Below, piece after piece: positions 56,301 through 64,000 of a stretch of DNA of 64,000 nucleotides. How positions within the stretch are numbered: position 1 is the stretch's first letter; every line of letters begins with the position of its first letter. Made by a program: the position numbers and the translations under genes. Location of the stretch: contig JARLJQ010000026.1 of assembly GCA_031291115.1 (NCBI GenBank), forward strand, positions 1 to 64,000, given 5' to 3'. The notes beneath the pieces are model-generated. The model was not told the DNA's origin, searched no databases, and saw only the letters and a program-made list of their open reading frames with translations. The stretch comes from Legionella sp. (lineage in GTDB: Bacteria > Pseudomonadota > Gammaproteobacteria > Legionellales > Legionellaceae).

Positions 56301-58221
56301 TATTGGTGACATGGCGGGAGATGTTTTTGGTAATGGAATGTTGCTATCGAAGCACATTAAATTAGTTGGTGCTTTTAACCACATCCATATTTTTATCGAT
56401 CCAGATCCTAATGCCGAGCTTAGCTTTAATGAGAGAGAGCGTTTATTTAATTTACCGCGTTCTAACTGGACCGATTACGATAAAAAATTGATTTCCAAAG
56501 GCGGTGGAGTGTTTAACCGTAGTGCTAAATCCATTCCGGTCAGTAAAGAAATGCAAGAAGTTTTTGGCATTAAGCATACTGAAATTGAGCCCACTGAATT
56601 AATTAAATCCATTTTAAAAGCTAAAGTTGATTTATTATGGAGCGGTGGAATTGGTACTTACGTGAAGTCCAGCTCTGAATCTAATGTCAGTGTAGGTGAC
56701 CGCGCGAATGATGCAACGCGAATTAATGGTAAGCAATTACGTTGTAAAGTAGTTGGTGAGGGCGGTAACTTAGGTATGACTCAGCTGGCTCGTGTTGAAT
56801 ACACGTTGAACGGAGGATTGGTTTATACAGACTTTATTGATAACTCTGGTGGTGTGAATTGCTCTGACCGAGAAGTTAATATCAAAATCTTACTGAACGG
56901 TATTGTTGCTGTTGGTGATTTAACGCCGAAACAAAGAAACGAATTGCTTACTGAAATGACTGATGAAGTAGGTAAATTAGTTTTGCGTGATAACTTCCTG
57001 CAAACAAGAGCTATTAGTTTGTCTGCGTCACAAGCTTTGCAAGCACTGGGCTTACAAGGTCGTTATATTAAAGAATTAGAACGCACTGGTAAAATTGACA
57101 GAGCCTTGGAATTCTTGCCTGATGATAAAGCTTTACAAGAACGCAAGCTTATGGGACAAGGCCTTGGGCGTCCGGGAATTGCGGTATTGATGTGTTACAG
57201 TAAGTCTATCTTGAAAGAGCAAATTTTGGCTTCAGGCGTTCCTGAAGAAAGTTATATGGAACAATTTTTAATTCAATCGTTCCCTAAACCACTGCAAGAG
57301 CGTTTTAGCAAGCAAATGCAAGATCACCCATTGAAACGGGAAATCATTGCAACCAAGCTCAGTAATATTATTGTAAACGAGATGGGCTTTACCTACGTTT
57401 ACAGATTGCAGGATGAAACAGGAGCACCTGTTTCTGCAATCGTTAGAGCGTATATGATTGCGCGTAAAGTACTGAATTTGGAATCTGTTTGGAAGCAAAT
57501 TGAAGAGTTAGGCACTAAGATCAGTTCACAAAAGCAAATTGAAATGATGATGTTGTATGTTCGACTTTCAAGACGAATTACTCGTTGGTTCTTGCGTAAT
57601 CAACGCCGTTCATTAGATATTACTGAGGTAGTAAATCTTTATTCACAAGGTATGGTTGATCTGAAAATGTCGATACCGGCAATCTTAAGTGAAGAGCGAC
57701 GTGTTAAATACGATGAGCATTATCAGGAGCTTATCAGTGAGGGTGCTCCACCTTCTTTGGCGCATGAGCTGACCGTAACACGTGGTTTATTCTCGGCAAT
57801 GGATATTATTGAAATTGCTCAAAAGAGAAACATGAAAGTAGCGCAAGTTGCTGAAATTTACTTTGGTATTGGCGAGTTCCTGGATCTTGCTTGGATAAGA
57901 AATCAAATCATTATGCATCCTACTGAAAATCATTGGGAAGCTTTATCCCGTGAAGCATTACGTGATGATTTGGATTGGCAACAACGTCAATTGACCGATG
58001 GATTGATTAATTTTGATGGCGAACATACTGATTTGCAGGCGAGACTGGCTGCATGGGGTGAGTCTCATCTGGCATTAATTGAGCGCTGGCGTTATATTTT
58101 ATCTGACTTAAGATCCAGTACAGTATTAAATTATACTATGTTTTTTGTTGCGATAAGAGAGTTGTTGGATCTGACACAAACTACATTGCAATCCTATCCG
58201 GAAGCGGCTCAAGGAGTGTGA
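53344..58221 (+). CDS. gdhB: NAD-dependent glutamate dehydrogenase, 180-kDa class
   Basis: 1,625 residues, the full length of the large L-GDH class that deaminates glutamate to 2-oxoglutarate. An N-terminal ACT-like regulatory half (HTVIEVIGEDMPFLVDSIRL) precedes the catalytic domain with GKVARGGLRWSDRREDFRTE, substrate Lys in VPCGAKGGFV and the NAD-binding region VGIGDMAGDVFGNGM. It makes amino acids usable as the main carbon source, in line with Legionella physiology. The gene ends just before a 37-bp-arm hairpin. Confidence 0.96.
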   Translation: MSYKFEEGKDVLIGDIVDRIKHSMNGGQAQLCAEFAKQLYGTVAMEDLRSWEVDDLYGAVVNFWSLIHERAPHETKIRIYNPDFERHGWQTTHTVIEVIGEDMPFLVDSIRLVIHRMGLASHLTIHMGGIRVKRDKNNHISAVLTRDEASKDKDVLFEAPLFLEIDRQTDPKILEELHKGVERALEDNRVVYEDWDKMRTEVREAIAEIDKVASVLDSNEVDETKAFLNWIEDHHFTFLGMRDYELVVKDKETLLQAIPHTGLGLLRDNITKSMTRNISAMTPEAREFTLSPRILVMSKTNTLASVHRDAYTDYIGIKRFNDKGDVIGERRIIGLYTSAAYHTNPKQIPFLRRKVALIMENSKLNPRSHAGKVLLNILETLPRDDLIQGTEDELLEIAMGIFYMQDRKRIRLFARMDVYRRFVSCLVYVPKERVNTELRQAMKEILEESFNAVESTFSTQFTESVLARVHYIVKLDADNIPEYNLTEIEKKLIDAGRSWTDDLQYHLFEAFGEEQANSLFAHYRDAFPLAYSDTFTPRTAVYDIKHIEMLSSQEPLGINFYKPLDESENSFRLKVYQHDTTIPLSDVLPILENLGLRAISERPYALKFENDKVTWVNDFAMQYNKAITFNLDEIKELFQNAFTRVWFGDAENDGFNQLVLAAGLNWREVAVLRTYAKYFKQMGFTFSQEYMERALNNNVSIARKLVKLFEIRFNSAHVANRDEQFTALSAEILADLDNVANLDEDKIIRQYIQAIAATLRTNFYQVNKDGSYKNYISIKLNSKMIPGLPKPYPMFEIFVYSPRFEGVHLRCGKVARGGLRWSDRREDFRTEVLGLMKAQQVKNSVIVPCGAKGGFVPKNLPVNGSREDIMAEGISCYQLFIRGLLDITDNYVEGVLVKPENVVSYDEDDPYLVVAADKGTATFSDLANAISLEYGFWLGDAFASGGSVGYDHKKMGITAKGAWESVKRHFYELNMDIQTNDFTVVGIGDMAGDVFGNGMLLSKHIKLVGAFNHIHIFIDPDPNAELSFNERERLFNLPRSNWTDYDKKLISKGGGVFNRSAKSIPVSKEMQEVFGIKHTEIEPTELIKSILKAKVDLLWSGGIGTYVKSSSESNVSVGDRANDATRINGKQLRCKVVGEGGNLGMTQLARVEYTLNGGLVYTDFIDNSGGVNCSDREVNIKILLNGIVAVGDLTPKQRNELLTEMTDEVGKLVLRDNFLQTRAISLSASQALQALGLQGRYIKELERTGKIDRALEFLPDDKALQERKLMGQGLGRPGIAVLMCYSKSILKEQILASGVPEESYMEQFLIQSFPKPLQERFSKQMQDHPLKREIIATKLSNIIVNEMGFTYVYRLQDETGAPVSAIVRAYMIARKVLNLESVWKQIEELGTKISSQKQIEMMMLYVRLSRRITRWFLRNQRRSLDITEVVNLYSQGMVDLKMSIPAILSEERRVKYDEHYQELISEGAPPSLAHELTVTRGLFSAMDIIEIAQKRNMKVAQVAEIYFGIGEFLDLAWIRNQIIMHPTENHWEALSREALRDDLDWQQRQLTDGLINFDGEHTDLQARLAAWGESHLALIERWRYILSDLRSSTVLNYTMFFVAIRELLDLTQTTLQSYPEAAQGV

Positions 58222-58230
58222 TCGTAGCCC

Positions 58231-58308
58231 CACTGCCATTAAGTTAAGGATTTATTTCCCTTCTCCCGTTTGGGAGAAGGGAAATAAATCCTTAACTTAA
58301 TGGCAGTG
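58231..58308. repeat. Perfect 37-bp-arm palindrome with CACTGCCATTAAGTTAAG ends
   Basis: Left arm 58231-58267 and right arm 58272-58308 are exactly complementary with a GTTT loop. The first 18 bases are the same as both ends of the 20939-21063 element, but the rest is TTTCCCTTCTCCC-type sequence unrelated to that element's core. It lies between convergent genes and would also act as a bidirectional terminator. Confidence 0.9.
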
Positions 58309-58335
58309 GATCGTAACTCGGGTTACATTATTTTA

Positions 58336-59310
58336 TCAATCTATTTGAAACTGCACTAATTGACTGTGTCCATCAAACCATACAGATGGCTCAATCCCTT
58401 TAAGAATACTCACGGCAACCACATAACGGTTATTCCCAAGCATTGAAAAATCAACCAATTCTCCAAGCTCCGCTCCACCTTGTTCTTTTAGCAGTTTTTG
58501 GCCCGAATAAATCGTCTCATCGGTACTGACCGTATAAATCTTCAACTCATGCTTTATAGTAGCCTTATAATGCATTCTGGCAATGATTTCCTGGCCTTTG
58601 TAGCAGCCTTTATTAAAACTAAGGTATGCTGTTTCATGCAAATCCAAACGATGTGGCAAAAACAAACCTCTGGATTCCGGATAAATATCAAGTTGCTGCT
58701 GCGCCAAGCGCAAAGTGTGCCAGGTTAAAGAGCCTAATAATTGATTCTTTGCTTCAAAATTCTTGAATAGCTCTTCTGCAAGTGTGGTTTCTGCCAAAAG
58801 GATATAAAAGCCTTTGCCCAGATGATAGCAACAATAATTTGTGCCATAACTAAGCGCATAAAGTGAATCTGGAAAGAAGCTCACACCAGGTACAGCCTCT
58901 TGCTTATTCTGCAAGTAAAAGCCAAACACTTTGACATCATGATTTATCGTAAGTGCTACCCTGGAAAGCATGGCTGTCTTATTTAATGAATTAATAGTCG
59001 CTTCTAATAAATCTTGCGGTAATACTAATTTTGCACCATTCCATAAAAGTACATCCATTAACGCCAGAATGCGTCCTTTAAGGTTGCATTGAGCGCCTTG
59101 GACAATTTGTATATCTGATACGGACTGTACGTCACAAGTTAATTGCCCTTGAAGAAATTCAAGTGCGTTTGCACCTTGAACATCAAGAACACCAAAATGC
59201 GATAAATCAAATAAGTAATTTATTTCAGGATTTAATTCCAGTTCTTTATCCACGGCATTAAAGGCCGTTAATGGTCGTTTATTAATTAAGTAGGTATTGG
59301 GGGTTTTCAT
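58336..59310 (-). CDS. ygfZ: YgfZ/GcvT-domain folate-binding protein
   Basis: 324 residues from ATG 59310 (MKTPNTYLINKRP), where the conserved region begins; upstream ATGs overlap the sdhE start region. The family signature KGCYKGQEIIAR (Cys of the motif) is present with DLSHFGVLDVQGANALEFLQ at the N-terminus. YgfZ binds tetrahydrofolate and supports Fe-S cluster enzymes such as MiaB. It is divergent from sdhE, as in many gammaproteobacteria. Confidence 0.93.
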   Translation of the reverse strand: MKTPNTYLINKRPLTAFNAVDKELELNPEINYLFDLSHFGVLDVQGANALEFLQGQLTCDVQSVSDIQIVQGAQCNLKGRILALMDVLLWNGAKLVLPQDLLEATINSLNKTAMLSRVALTINHDVKVFGFYLQNKQEAVPGVSFFPDSLYALSYGTNYCCYHLGKGFYILLAETTLAEELFKNFEAKNQLLGSLTWHTLRLAQQQLDIYPESRGLFLPHRLDLHETAYLSFNKGCYKGQEIIARMHYKATIKHELKIYTVSTDETIYSGQKLLKEQGGAELGELVDFSMLGNNRYVVAVSILKGIEPSVWFDGHSQLVQFQID

Positions 59311-59385
59311 AATAATTAACGGTTTCCGTTTGCAAAGACAGTAGTGTATCATTTGCACGTTCATTAAATCATTAAGAGATTTACA

Positions 59386-59631
59386 ATGTTGTCTGCCCCC
59401 GAAAAAGCAAGACTGGTATGGCATTGCCGTCGTGGAATGCTCGAGTTAGATATTATCCTGCAGCGTTTTTTAGAAAAAGGTCTGGATAAGTTGTCTGCAA
59501 AAGAATTAATACAGTTTAATTCATTATTAAGTTGTCCTGATCCAGAGTTATTTTCCTGGCTTATGGGCGCTGAAGAGCCTGAAGACCCAGAGTTAAAAGA
59601 AATTGTTGCTGTCATCCGAACTATCGATTAA
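59386..59631 (+). CDS. sdhE: Succinate dehydrogenase assembly factor SdhE (YgfY)
   Basis: 81 residues with the flavinylation motif RRGMLELDIIL; helps attach FAD to SdhA. It lies divergent from ygfZ and overlaps the ygfX-like gene by 29 bases. Confidence 0.93.
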   Translation: MLSAPEKARLVWHCRRGMLELDIILQRFLEKGLDKLSAKELIQFNSLLSCPDPELFSWLMGAEEPEDPELKEIVAVIRTID

Positions 59632-60013
59632 ACCAGAACATTCAAAGGTTTATCTGAAACTGATCTTGATAATCTATTTGTTAAGCATCAGCCTCGTTAT
59701 CTATTCCTCTTTATATCTATGGATTAAAGTGCCATTTATAATGGCTCTTTTTTTCTTTTTAAAACGAGATTGGACCAATAAAAAGCCTACTAACGCACCA
59801 ATTGAAATCAGTTTTATTAATGGTGAATGGGTTTTATTTACGAATAAGGACAGCAAGCAACGTTATGCGGAAGCCCGTATTTTACTGCACAATGAGTTGT
59901 TCCAGCTGCTCCAATTAACCAATGCCCATCAAAAAAGAATAATCGTTCTATTCCAAGATCAGGTATCAACGAATCAATTGCGTTTATTACATCTAAAAAT
60001 TGCTCAAAAGTAG
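59603..60013 (+). CDS. ygfX: YgfX-like membrane protein
   Basis: 136 residues if TTG 59603 is used; the true start may be slightly later because no Shine-Dalgarno is evident. Two close hydrophobic helices (LILIIYLLSISLVIYSSLYL, VPFIMALFFFL) precede a soluble domain with WVLFTNKDSKQRY. This follows the sdhE-ygfX order of many gammaproteobacteria. In E. coli YgfX has been described as toxin CptA partnered with SdhE; a toxin role is not shown here. Confidence 0.8.
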   Translation: MLLSSELSIKPEHSKVYLKLILIIYLLSISLVIYSSLYLWIKVPFIMALFFFLKRDWTNKKPTNAPIEISFINGEWVLFTNKDSKQRYAEARILLHNELFQLLQLTNAHQKRIIVLFQDQVSTNQLRLLHLKIAQK

Positions 60014-60074
60014 TATATAATAAATCATATGGATTAAATTAAAGCCACTTTGCATAATGGATTGAAGAGAACGA

Positions 60075-60635
60075 ATGAATAATAAAATTTCTTATAGCGA
60101 TGAAGAGTTGGTCAATTTAGCACAACGAGGGGATGTGGATGCCTATAACCTCTTGTTCGCACGATATAACGATAAAATACAGCAAATTATCTATTTTCAT
60201 ATTAGCGATCAGGCCAACGTACATGATGTAGCGCAGGAAGTGCAGCTTAAAGTGTATCGTTATCTGCATTCGTTTAAAGAACAGAGTCAGTTTTCCACTT
60301 GGCTGTATCGAATTACCCACAATACTATTAAAAATCATTACCGTACGGTAAATCAACGTCTGAGTCTCGAAACTGAATTTGCAGAAAATCAACATCACTC
60401 AGTGCATCAATCTCCAGAAAATACCTTAATCAATAGTGAATTCGATGAACAATTAGAATTGGCACTGTCTTTATTGTCCAATGAATTACGCCAGTGCTAT
60501 GGCATGCATACGTTTGATGGGCAAACTTATGAAGCTATTGCCAAAAAAATGCATTGTCCAATAGGAACTGTGCGATCACGAATTTTCAGAGCTCGAAAAT
60601 TATTAATGGACTCAGTAGGGGCTTTTGTAGGATAA
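60075..60635 (+). CDS. rpoE: ECF sigma factor, RpoE-type
   Basis: 186 residues. Region 2 spans DEELVNLAQRGDVDAYNLLFARYND and DVAQEVQLKVYRYLHSFKEQSQFSTWLYRI. Region 4 is YGMHTFDGQTYEAIAKKMHCPIGTVRSRIFRARKLL. The envelope-stress sigma group is the closest. No RseA-like anti-sigma gene follows; the next gene codes for a membrane protein unlike RseA. Confidence 0.9.
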   Translation: MNNKISYSDEELVNLAQRGDVDAYNLLFARYNDKIQQIIYFHISDQANVHDVAQEVQLKVYRYLHSFKEQSQFSTWLYRITHNTIKNHYRTVNQRLSLETEFAENQHHSVHQSPENTLINSEFDEQLELALSLLSNELRQCYGMHTFDGQTYEAIAKKMHCPIGTVRSRIFRARKLLMDSVGAFVG

Positions 60636-60731
60636 ACATTTTCAAATCTCCCAAAGTATGTTATAAATAGCACCGATTGATTATTTTGAGATCAATTGAG
60701 TGATTTTTGTTCTAATTTTAAGAGATAAACT

Positions 60732-61388
60732 ATGCCTAAAATATTAGATAGACGTATGGTAGAATGTGGTGATAAATTGGCCTCATTGTTTACTAAAATT
60801 TCAATGAATGATGAGATTGCTACAGAATTAAAAGCATTACACGTTCAATATACACGATTATTGATTAAGGACTCAGACAGAATCAAGTCTTATGAGCTAT
60901 TTTTATCTGGTGTAGAATCTATTGATAGTGGTAGTGATACTCTGCAGAAAGTGCTGAACGATTTGGAAGAAATAGGGAATAAAGAGAAGATCGGCGTTGT
61001 TCTTTATAATGTATTAAAGGCTCTAGAGCAATTATTCTGGCTGGCTGCTGCAGGTGCTTGCGTCGCTATAGCGATTATGGCTACTCCAGTTTTAGCAATG
61101 GACCCTTATACAGCAACTGTTGTTATGACATTACTTTGTGCGCAACTTCTTGCGTCAATAATAAATATTATGAATTGTTTTAGTGAATATAAGTCTTTTA
61201 CTCCAATTAATGAACAGCTTACAAGAGAGAAAGATTTGTTGACATTTTTCAGTAAATCAAAAGCGCAACCAATCAATGGGCTCCAGCCACAGGTTCAGGC
61301 TCAGAATGATGAGCAGGTTTCGGATGATGATCAAGATCCGAATGATCCATTTTATGATCACAGTGCAGCTTCAGCTATTTTGTCATAA
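60732..61388 (+). CDS. Hypothetical protein with two adjacent hydrophobic segments (218 aa)
   Basis: Family not recognised. The N-terminal 100 residues are helical and charged. Hydrophobic segments around residues 105-125 and 130-148 (LFWLAAAGACVAIAIMATPVL, TATVVMTLLCAQLLASIINIM) form a likely hairpin in a membrane. The C-terminal 50 residues are acidic and Gln-rich (QVQAQNDEQVSDDDQDPND). The layout is that of some Legionella translocated effectors, but this is only a resemblance. Followed by a terminator. Confidence 0.7.
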   Translation: MPKILDRRMVECGDKLASLFTKISMNDEIATELKALHVQYTRLLIKDSDRIKSYELFLSGVESIDSGSDTLQKVLNDLEEIGNKEKIGVVLYNVLKALEQLFWLAAAGACVAIAIMATPVLAMDPYTATVVMTLLCAQLLASIINIMNCFSEYKSFTPINEQLTREKDLLTFFSKSKAQPINGLQPQVQAQNDEQVSDDDQDPNDPFYDHSAASAILS

Positions 61389-61395
61389 TTTGTCT

Positions 61396-61434
61396 AAACT
61401 AAGTGCGTTGTGTTGAGCGCACTTAGGTTGTTTT
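61396..61434 (+). terminator. Rho-independent terminator after the 60732-61388 gene
   Basis: CTAAGTGCG pairs with CGCACTTAG (9 bp, extendable to 12 with one mismatch) and is followed by GTTGTTTT, eight bases after the stop codon. Confidence 0.75.
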
Positions 61435-61560
61435 GAAACTGGAGGCTTGGATAAATTGCCTGCATGTTTATTTTTCTTCAGATATATTCAATAAATCAGC
61501 TGCTATTAAAAAAACATATGTTAAAATAAGTCCTTCATCTAATTTCTTGATAAGACCTTT

Positions 61561-62571
61561 ATGCTGGAAAGTGATCGCCTAATCAGTACGCAAAGTATTG
61601 TCTCAGAAGAAGCCATTGATCGCGCGATTCGCCCCTTAAGTCTTCGTGAATATATAGGGCAAGAAGCGGTCAGCTCACAAATGCAGATCTTTATTGATGC
61701 TGCAAAGAAGCGTAATGATGCTTTAGATCACGTCTTGGTTTTTGGCCCTCCAGGTCTTGGTAAAACAACCTTAGCCAATATTATCGCCCATGAAATGGGT
61801 GTCAATCTCAGACAAACTTCAGGACCTGTTATTGAGCGCGCTGGTGATATCGCGGCGATACTTACTAATTTACAAGAAAACGACGTATTATTTATTGATG
61901 AAATTCATCGACTAAGTCCGGTAATTGAAGAAATTCTCTATCCAGCCATGGAAGATTATAAATTAGACATCATGATAGGCGAGGGGCCTTCTGCGCGCTC
62001 TATCAAGCTGGAATTACCGCCGTTTACCTTGATTGGTGCCACTACACGAGCAGGTTTGCTCACTTCCCCTTTACGTGATCGCTTTGGTATTGTACAGCGT
62101 CTGGAATATTACTCCGTTGATTCTTTAACTCAAATTGTCGCACGTTCTGCTCATCTATTAAATGTTACTACCGAGTCAGAAGGGGCCAGAGAAATTGCCA
62201 TGCGCTCAAGAGGTACGCCTCGTATTGCTAATCGCTTGCTGCGACGTGTTAGAGATTATGCTGAAGTAAAGGGTACTGGCGTGATTACTCTGGATATTGC
62301 GCAAAGAGCTTTAGAGATGCTCGCGGTTGATAAGTACGGTTTTGATCTGATGGATAGAAAGCTTTTGATGTCAGTAATTGAACAGTTTAGTGGTGGTCCA
62401 GTGGGTGTTGACAGTATTGCTGCGGCAATTGGCGAAGAAAGAGGGACTATTGAAGACGTTTTGGAACCATTTTTGATACAAAAAGGATTCCTTATGCGCA
62501 CGCCAAGAGGTAGAATAGCCACTCCCAGAGCCTATGAGCATTTTGGTTTAAAGGCTGTAGAACAGGAATAG
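61561..62571 (+). CDS. ruvB: Holliday junction branch-migration helicase RuvB
   Basis: 336 residues with Walker [10 protein letters not shown], Walker [10 protein letters not shown], the arginine-finger region [17 protein letters not shown], and the C-terminal winged helix [20 protein letters not shown]+ hexamer motor that moves Holliday junctions with RuvA. It is followed after three bases by ybgC. Confidence 0.98.
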   Translation: MLESDRLISTQSIVSEEAIDRAIRPLSLREYIGQEAVSSQMQIFIDAAKKRNDALDHVLVFGPPGLGKTTLANIIAHEMGVNLRQTSGPVIERAGDIAAILTNLQENDVLFIDEIHRLSPVIEEILYPAMEDYKLDIMIGEGPSARSIKLELPPFTLIGATTRAGLLTSPLRDRFGIVQRLEYYSVDSLTQIVARSAHLLNVTTESEGAREIAMRSRGTPRIANRLLRRVRDYAEVKGTGVITLDIAQRALEMLAVDKYGFDLMDRKLLMSVIEQFSGGPVGVDSIAAAIGEERGTIEDVLEPFLIQKGFLMRTPRGRIATPRAYEHFGLKAVEQE

Positions 62572-62574
62572 CAC

Positions 62575-62955
62575 ATGGATAATGCAGACCTACATCAGTT
62601 TAAATTGCGTGTTTACGTCGAAGATGTGGATTATATGGGAATTGTTCATCATCCAAACTATCTTTGTTATTTTGAACGTGCAAGAACCGAAATGATGAGG
62701 CAAAATAATCTGATTCTTAGTGATTTGATTCAATCAGATACTTTATTCGCAATCACTAAGCTAAATATTAACTATTTGGCTCCAGCACGATTAGATGATG
62801 AACTGACTGTGAGTACACAAATGAAGAAGCTGGGTGCCTGCAGTTTTGTATTTGAGCAAGAAATTAAAAATCAGCTAGAGAAAATAATAAGCAAAGCACA
62901 AATTAAAGTAGTCTGTGTTGACAGTAATTTGAAACCCAAACGATTTCCGAATTAA
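62575..62955 (+). CDS. ybgC: Acyl-CoA thioesterase YbgC (Tol-Pal associated)
   Basis: 126 residues, hot-dog fold with catalytic motif EDVDYMGIVHHPNYLCYFERARTE (Asp and His). Hydrolyses short-chain acyl-CoA. It opens the ybgC-tolQ-tolR segment. Confidence 0.95.
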   Translation: MDNADLHQFKLRVYVEDVDYMGIVHHPNYLCYFERARTEMMRQNNLILSDLIQSDTLFAITKLNINYLAPARLDDELTVSTQMKKLGACSFVFEQEIKNQLEKIISKAQIKVVCVDSNLKPKRFPN

Positions 62956-62993
62956 AACGTTATATAAAATCTTGGTACTGGAGATAAAAAAAG

Positions 62994-63668
62994 ATGAGTG
63001 GTCAAGCAAATGTGTTGATGTATTTTATGCAAGCAGGTTTGGTAGTTAAATCAGTGATGATTTTACTTGCTGCTGCGTCCATCACGTCCTGGACGTTAAT
63101 TTTTCAAAGAGCCTGGTTTTTTAACCGTAAAAAACAGGTTACTGATGCATTTAACCGCAGATTTTGGGACAGTGGCGATCTAAGCAGACTGTATGCTGAT
63201 ATTGATAGCAACTCTGATGACAGACACGGAATGGCTGCTATTTTCCATGCTGGCTTTAAAGAATTTGTGCGTTCAAGAAAGCAGGGCAATGTGGTGATTG
63301 AGCCGATTCAACGGGTAATGCAAATCAGCCATGCTAAAGAAGCAGAAAAACTTGAGCAACATTTGCCATTTTTTGCATCGGTAGGCTCTATTGCACCTTA
63401 TGTAGGATTATTTGGTACGGTTTGGGGTATTATGACTTCATTCCAGGCATTAGGACACGCACAGCAAGCAACAATTGCAATGGTTGCTCCTGGTATTTCT
63501 GAAGCCTTGGTTGCAACGGCTTTAGGATTGTTTACTGCGATCCCGGCGGTTATTGCCTACAACCGTTACACCACCAGGGCGAATATTTTATTGAATCGCT
63601 TTGATTTGTTTCAGGAAGAATTAATATCACTTATAGAACAACAAAACAGTGACACTGTAAGAGGATAA
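62994..63668 (+). CDS. tolQ: Tol-Pal system proton channel subunit TolQ
   Basis: 224 residues with three membrane helices, including FASVGSIAPYVGLFGTVWGIM and ISEALVATALGLFTAIPAVIAYN. With TolR it converts proton flow into force on TolA for outer-membrane constriction and lipid homeostasis. TolR follows after 8 bases. Confidence 0.96.
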   Translation: MSGQANVLMYFMQAGLVVKSVMILLAAASITSWTLIFQRAWFFNRKKQVTDAFNRRFWDSGDLSRLYADIDSNSDDRHGMAAIFHAGFKEFVRSRKQGNVVIEPIQRVMQISHAKEAEKLEQHLPFFASVGSIAPYVGLFGTVWGIMTSFQALGHAQQATIAMVAPGISEALVATALGLFTAIPAVIAYNRYTTRANILLNRFDLFQEELISLIEQQNSDTVRG

Positions 63669-63676
63669 AGTACAAA

Positions 63677-64000
63677 ATGATCAGAAAAAAGACCAAGCGT
63701 GAGCTTCCTATATCTGAAATTAATGTGGTGCCTTACATCGATGTGATGTTGGTTTTGCTGGTTATCTTTATGATTACAGCACCCATGTTAAGCCAAGGTG
63801 TTACTGTAGACTTGCCTAAGGCTGCAAGTCAGACTTTAGCGCCTACAGACAGAGAGCCAATTATTGTTTCAGTGAATCAGGAAGGTACTTTTTTTCTGAA
63901 TATCAGCAGCAATCCTGCGGATCCAATGGAGCCTCAGGCCATAGCGATTCGTGTTGCGGCAGAATTAGAGTTAGCAAAACAATCCAATCAAAGACTTAAT
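63677..64000 (+). CDS. tolR: Tol-Pal system subunit TolR (partial, cut at window end)
   Basis: ATG 63677 starts MIRKKTKRELPISEINVVPY. The single N-terminal helix YIDVMLVLLVIFMITAPML contains the essential Asp. The frame is open to base 64000 (108 codons), so the C-terminus is outside the window. Confidence 0.95.
   Translation, partial: MIRKKTKRELPISEINVVPYIDVMLVLLVIFMITAPMLSQGVTVDLPKAASQTLAPTDREPIIVSVNQEGTFFLNISSNPADPMEPQAIAIRVAAELELAKQSNQRLN

Noticed and set aside
59386-60013. SdhE-YgfX as a toxin-antitoxin system
   Set aside because: SdhE has the well-defined flavinylation motif and housekeeping context; toxin activity of this YgfX-like protein cannot be judged from sequence.

Overview
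The window is 64 kb of a low-GC gammaproteobacterial chromosome. Gene content fits Legionellaceae best: a bacterial phosphatidylcholine synthase, the 180-kDa class of NAD-glutamate dehydrogenase, an extra CsrA-like protein, several orphan soluble proteins of the kind common in Legionella, and many dispersed palindromic repeats. The genus call is an inference from content and style, not from a marker gene.

Layout. 1-1,325 looks like the scar of a mobile island: the 3' half of a tRNA-Ile(CAU) gene, a 40-residue membrane peptide gene and a frameshifted delta-60-repeat pseudogene. 1,326-6,851 holds glnD and map (overlapping, minus strand), an unknown protein, a glycine-rich secreted protein and an FAD oxidoreductase. 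6,943-7,175 is a nested palindromic element. 7,253-16,864 is one tightly packed polysaccharide cluster: ABC exporter (Wzm/Wzt), a small overlapping ORF, a 1,020-residue multi-domain glycosyltransferase, Gmd, an RMD-type reductase and two more GT4 enzymes. The set resembles the Pseudomonas common-antigen D-rhamnan cluster. It is followed by an EptA-type phosphoethanolamine transferase and an MFS exporter.

21,085-26,309 contains two divergent gene pairs, each joining a secreted hydrolase (a metzincin protease; a GH18 chitinase-like protein) to an outer-membrane beta-barrel. 27,759-36,448 is a minus-strand stress-type cluster: UspA, alpha/beta hydrolase, two phosphoribosyltransferases, host-attachment-like protein, erythromycin-esterase-like protein, ATP-cone/PD-(D/E)XK protein, beta-CASP ribonuclease and an ACR3-like permease that lacks the usual cysteine. 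The phosphoribosyltransferase, esterase, dienelactone-hydrolase and UspA combination recalls hypoxia or dormancy regulons of other bacteria.

36,642-36,814 is a tRNA-Arg/tRNA-Ser pair with a terminator. From 38 kb on there is mostly core metabolism and housekeeping: fadI-fadJ, an L,D-transpeptidase, a CsrA-like regulator, rpsF-rpsR-(DUF2232-like membrane protein)-rplI, a cyclic-nucleotide-binding/M50 protease fusion, phosphatidylcholine synthase, succinate-semialdehyde dehydrogenase, NAD-GDH, ygfZ divergent from sdhE-ygfX, an ECF sigma factor, and ruvB-ybgC-tolQ-tolR (tolR runs off the end). Palindromic elements of several families sit between genes throughout. Two share identical 18-bp ends but have unrelated centres, and two others look like a full-length copy and an internally deleted copy of one MITE.
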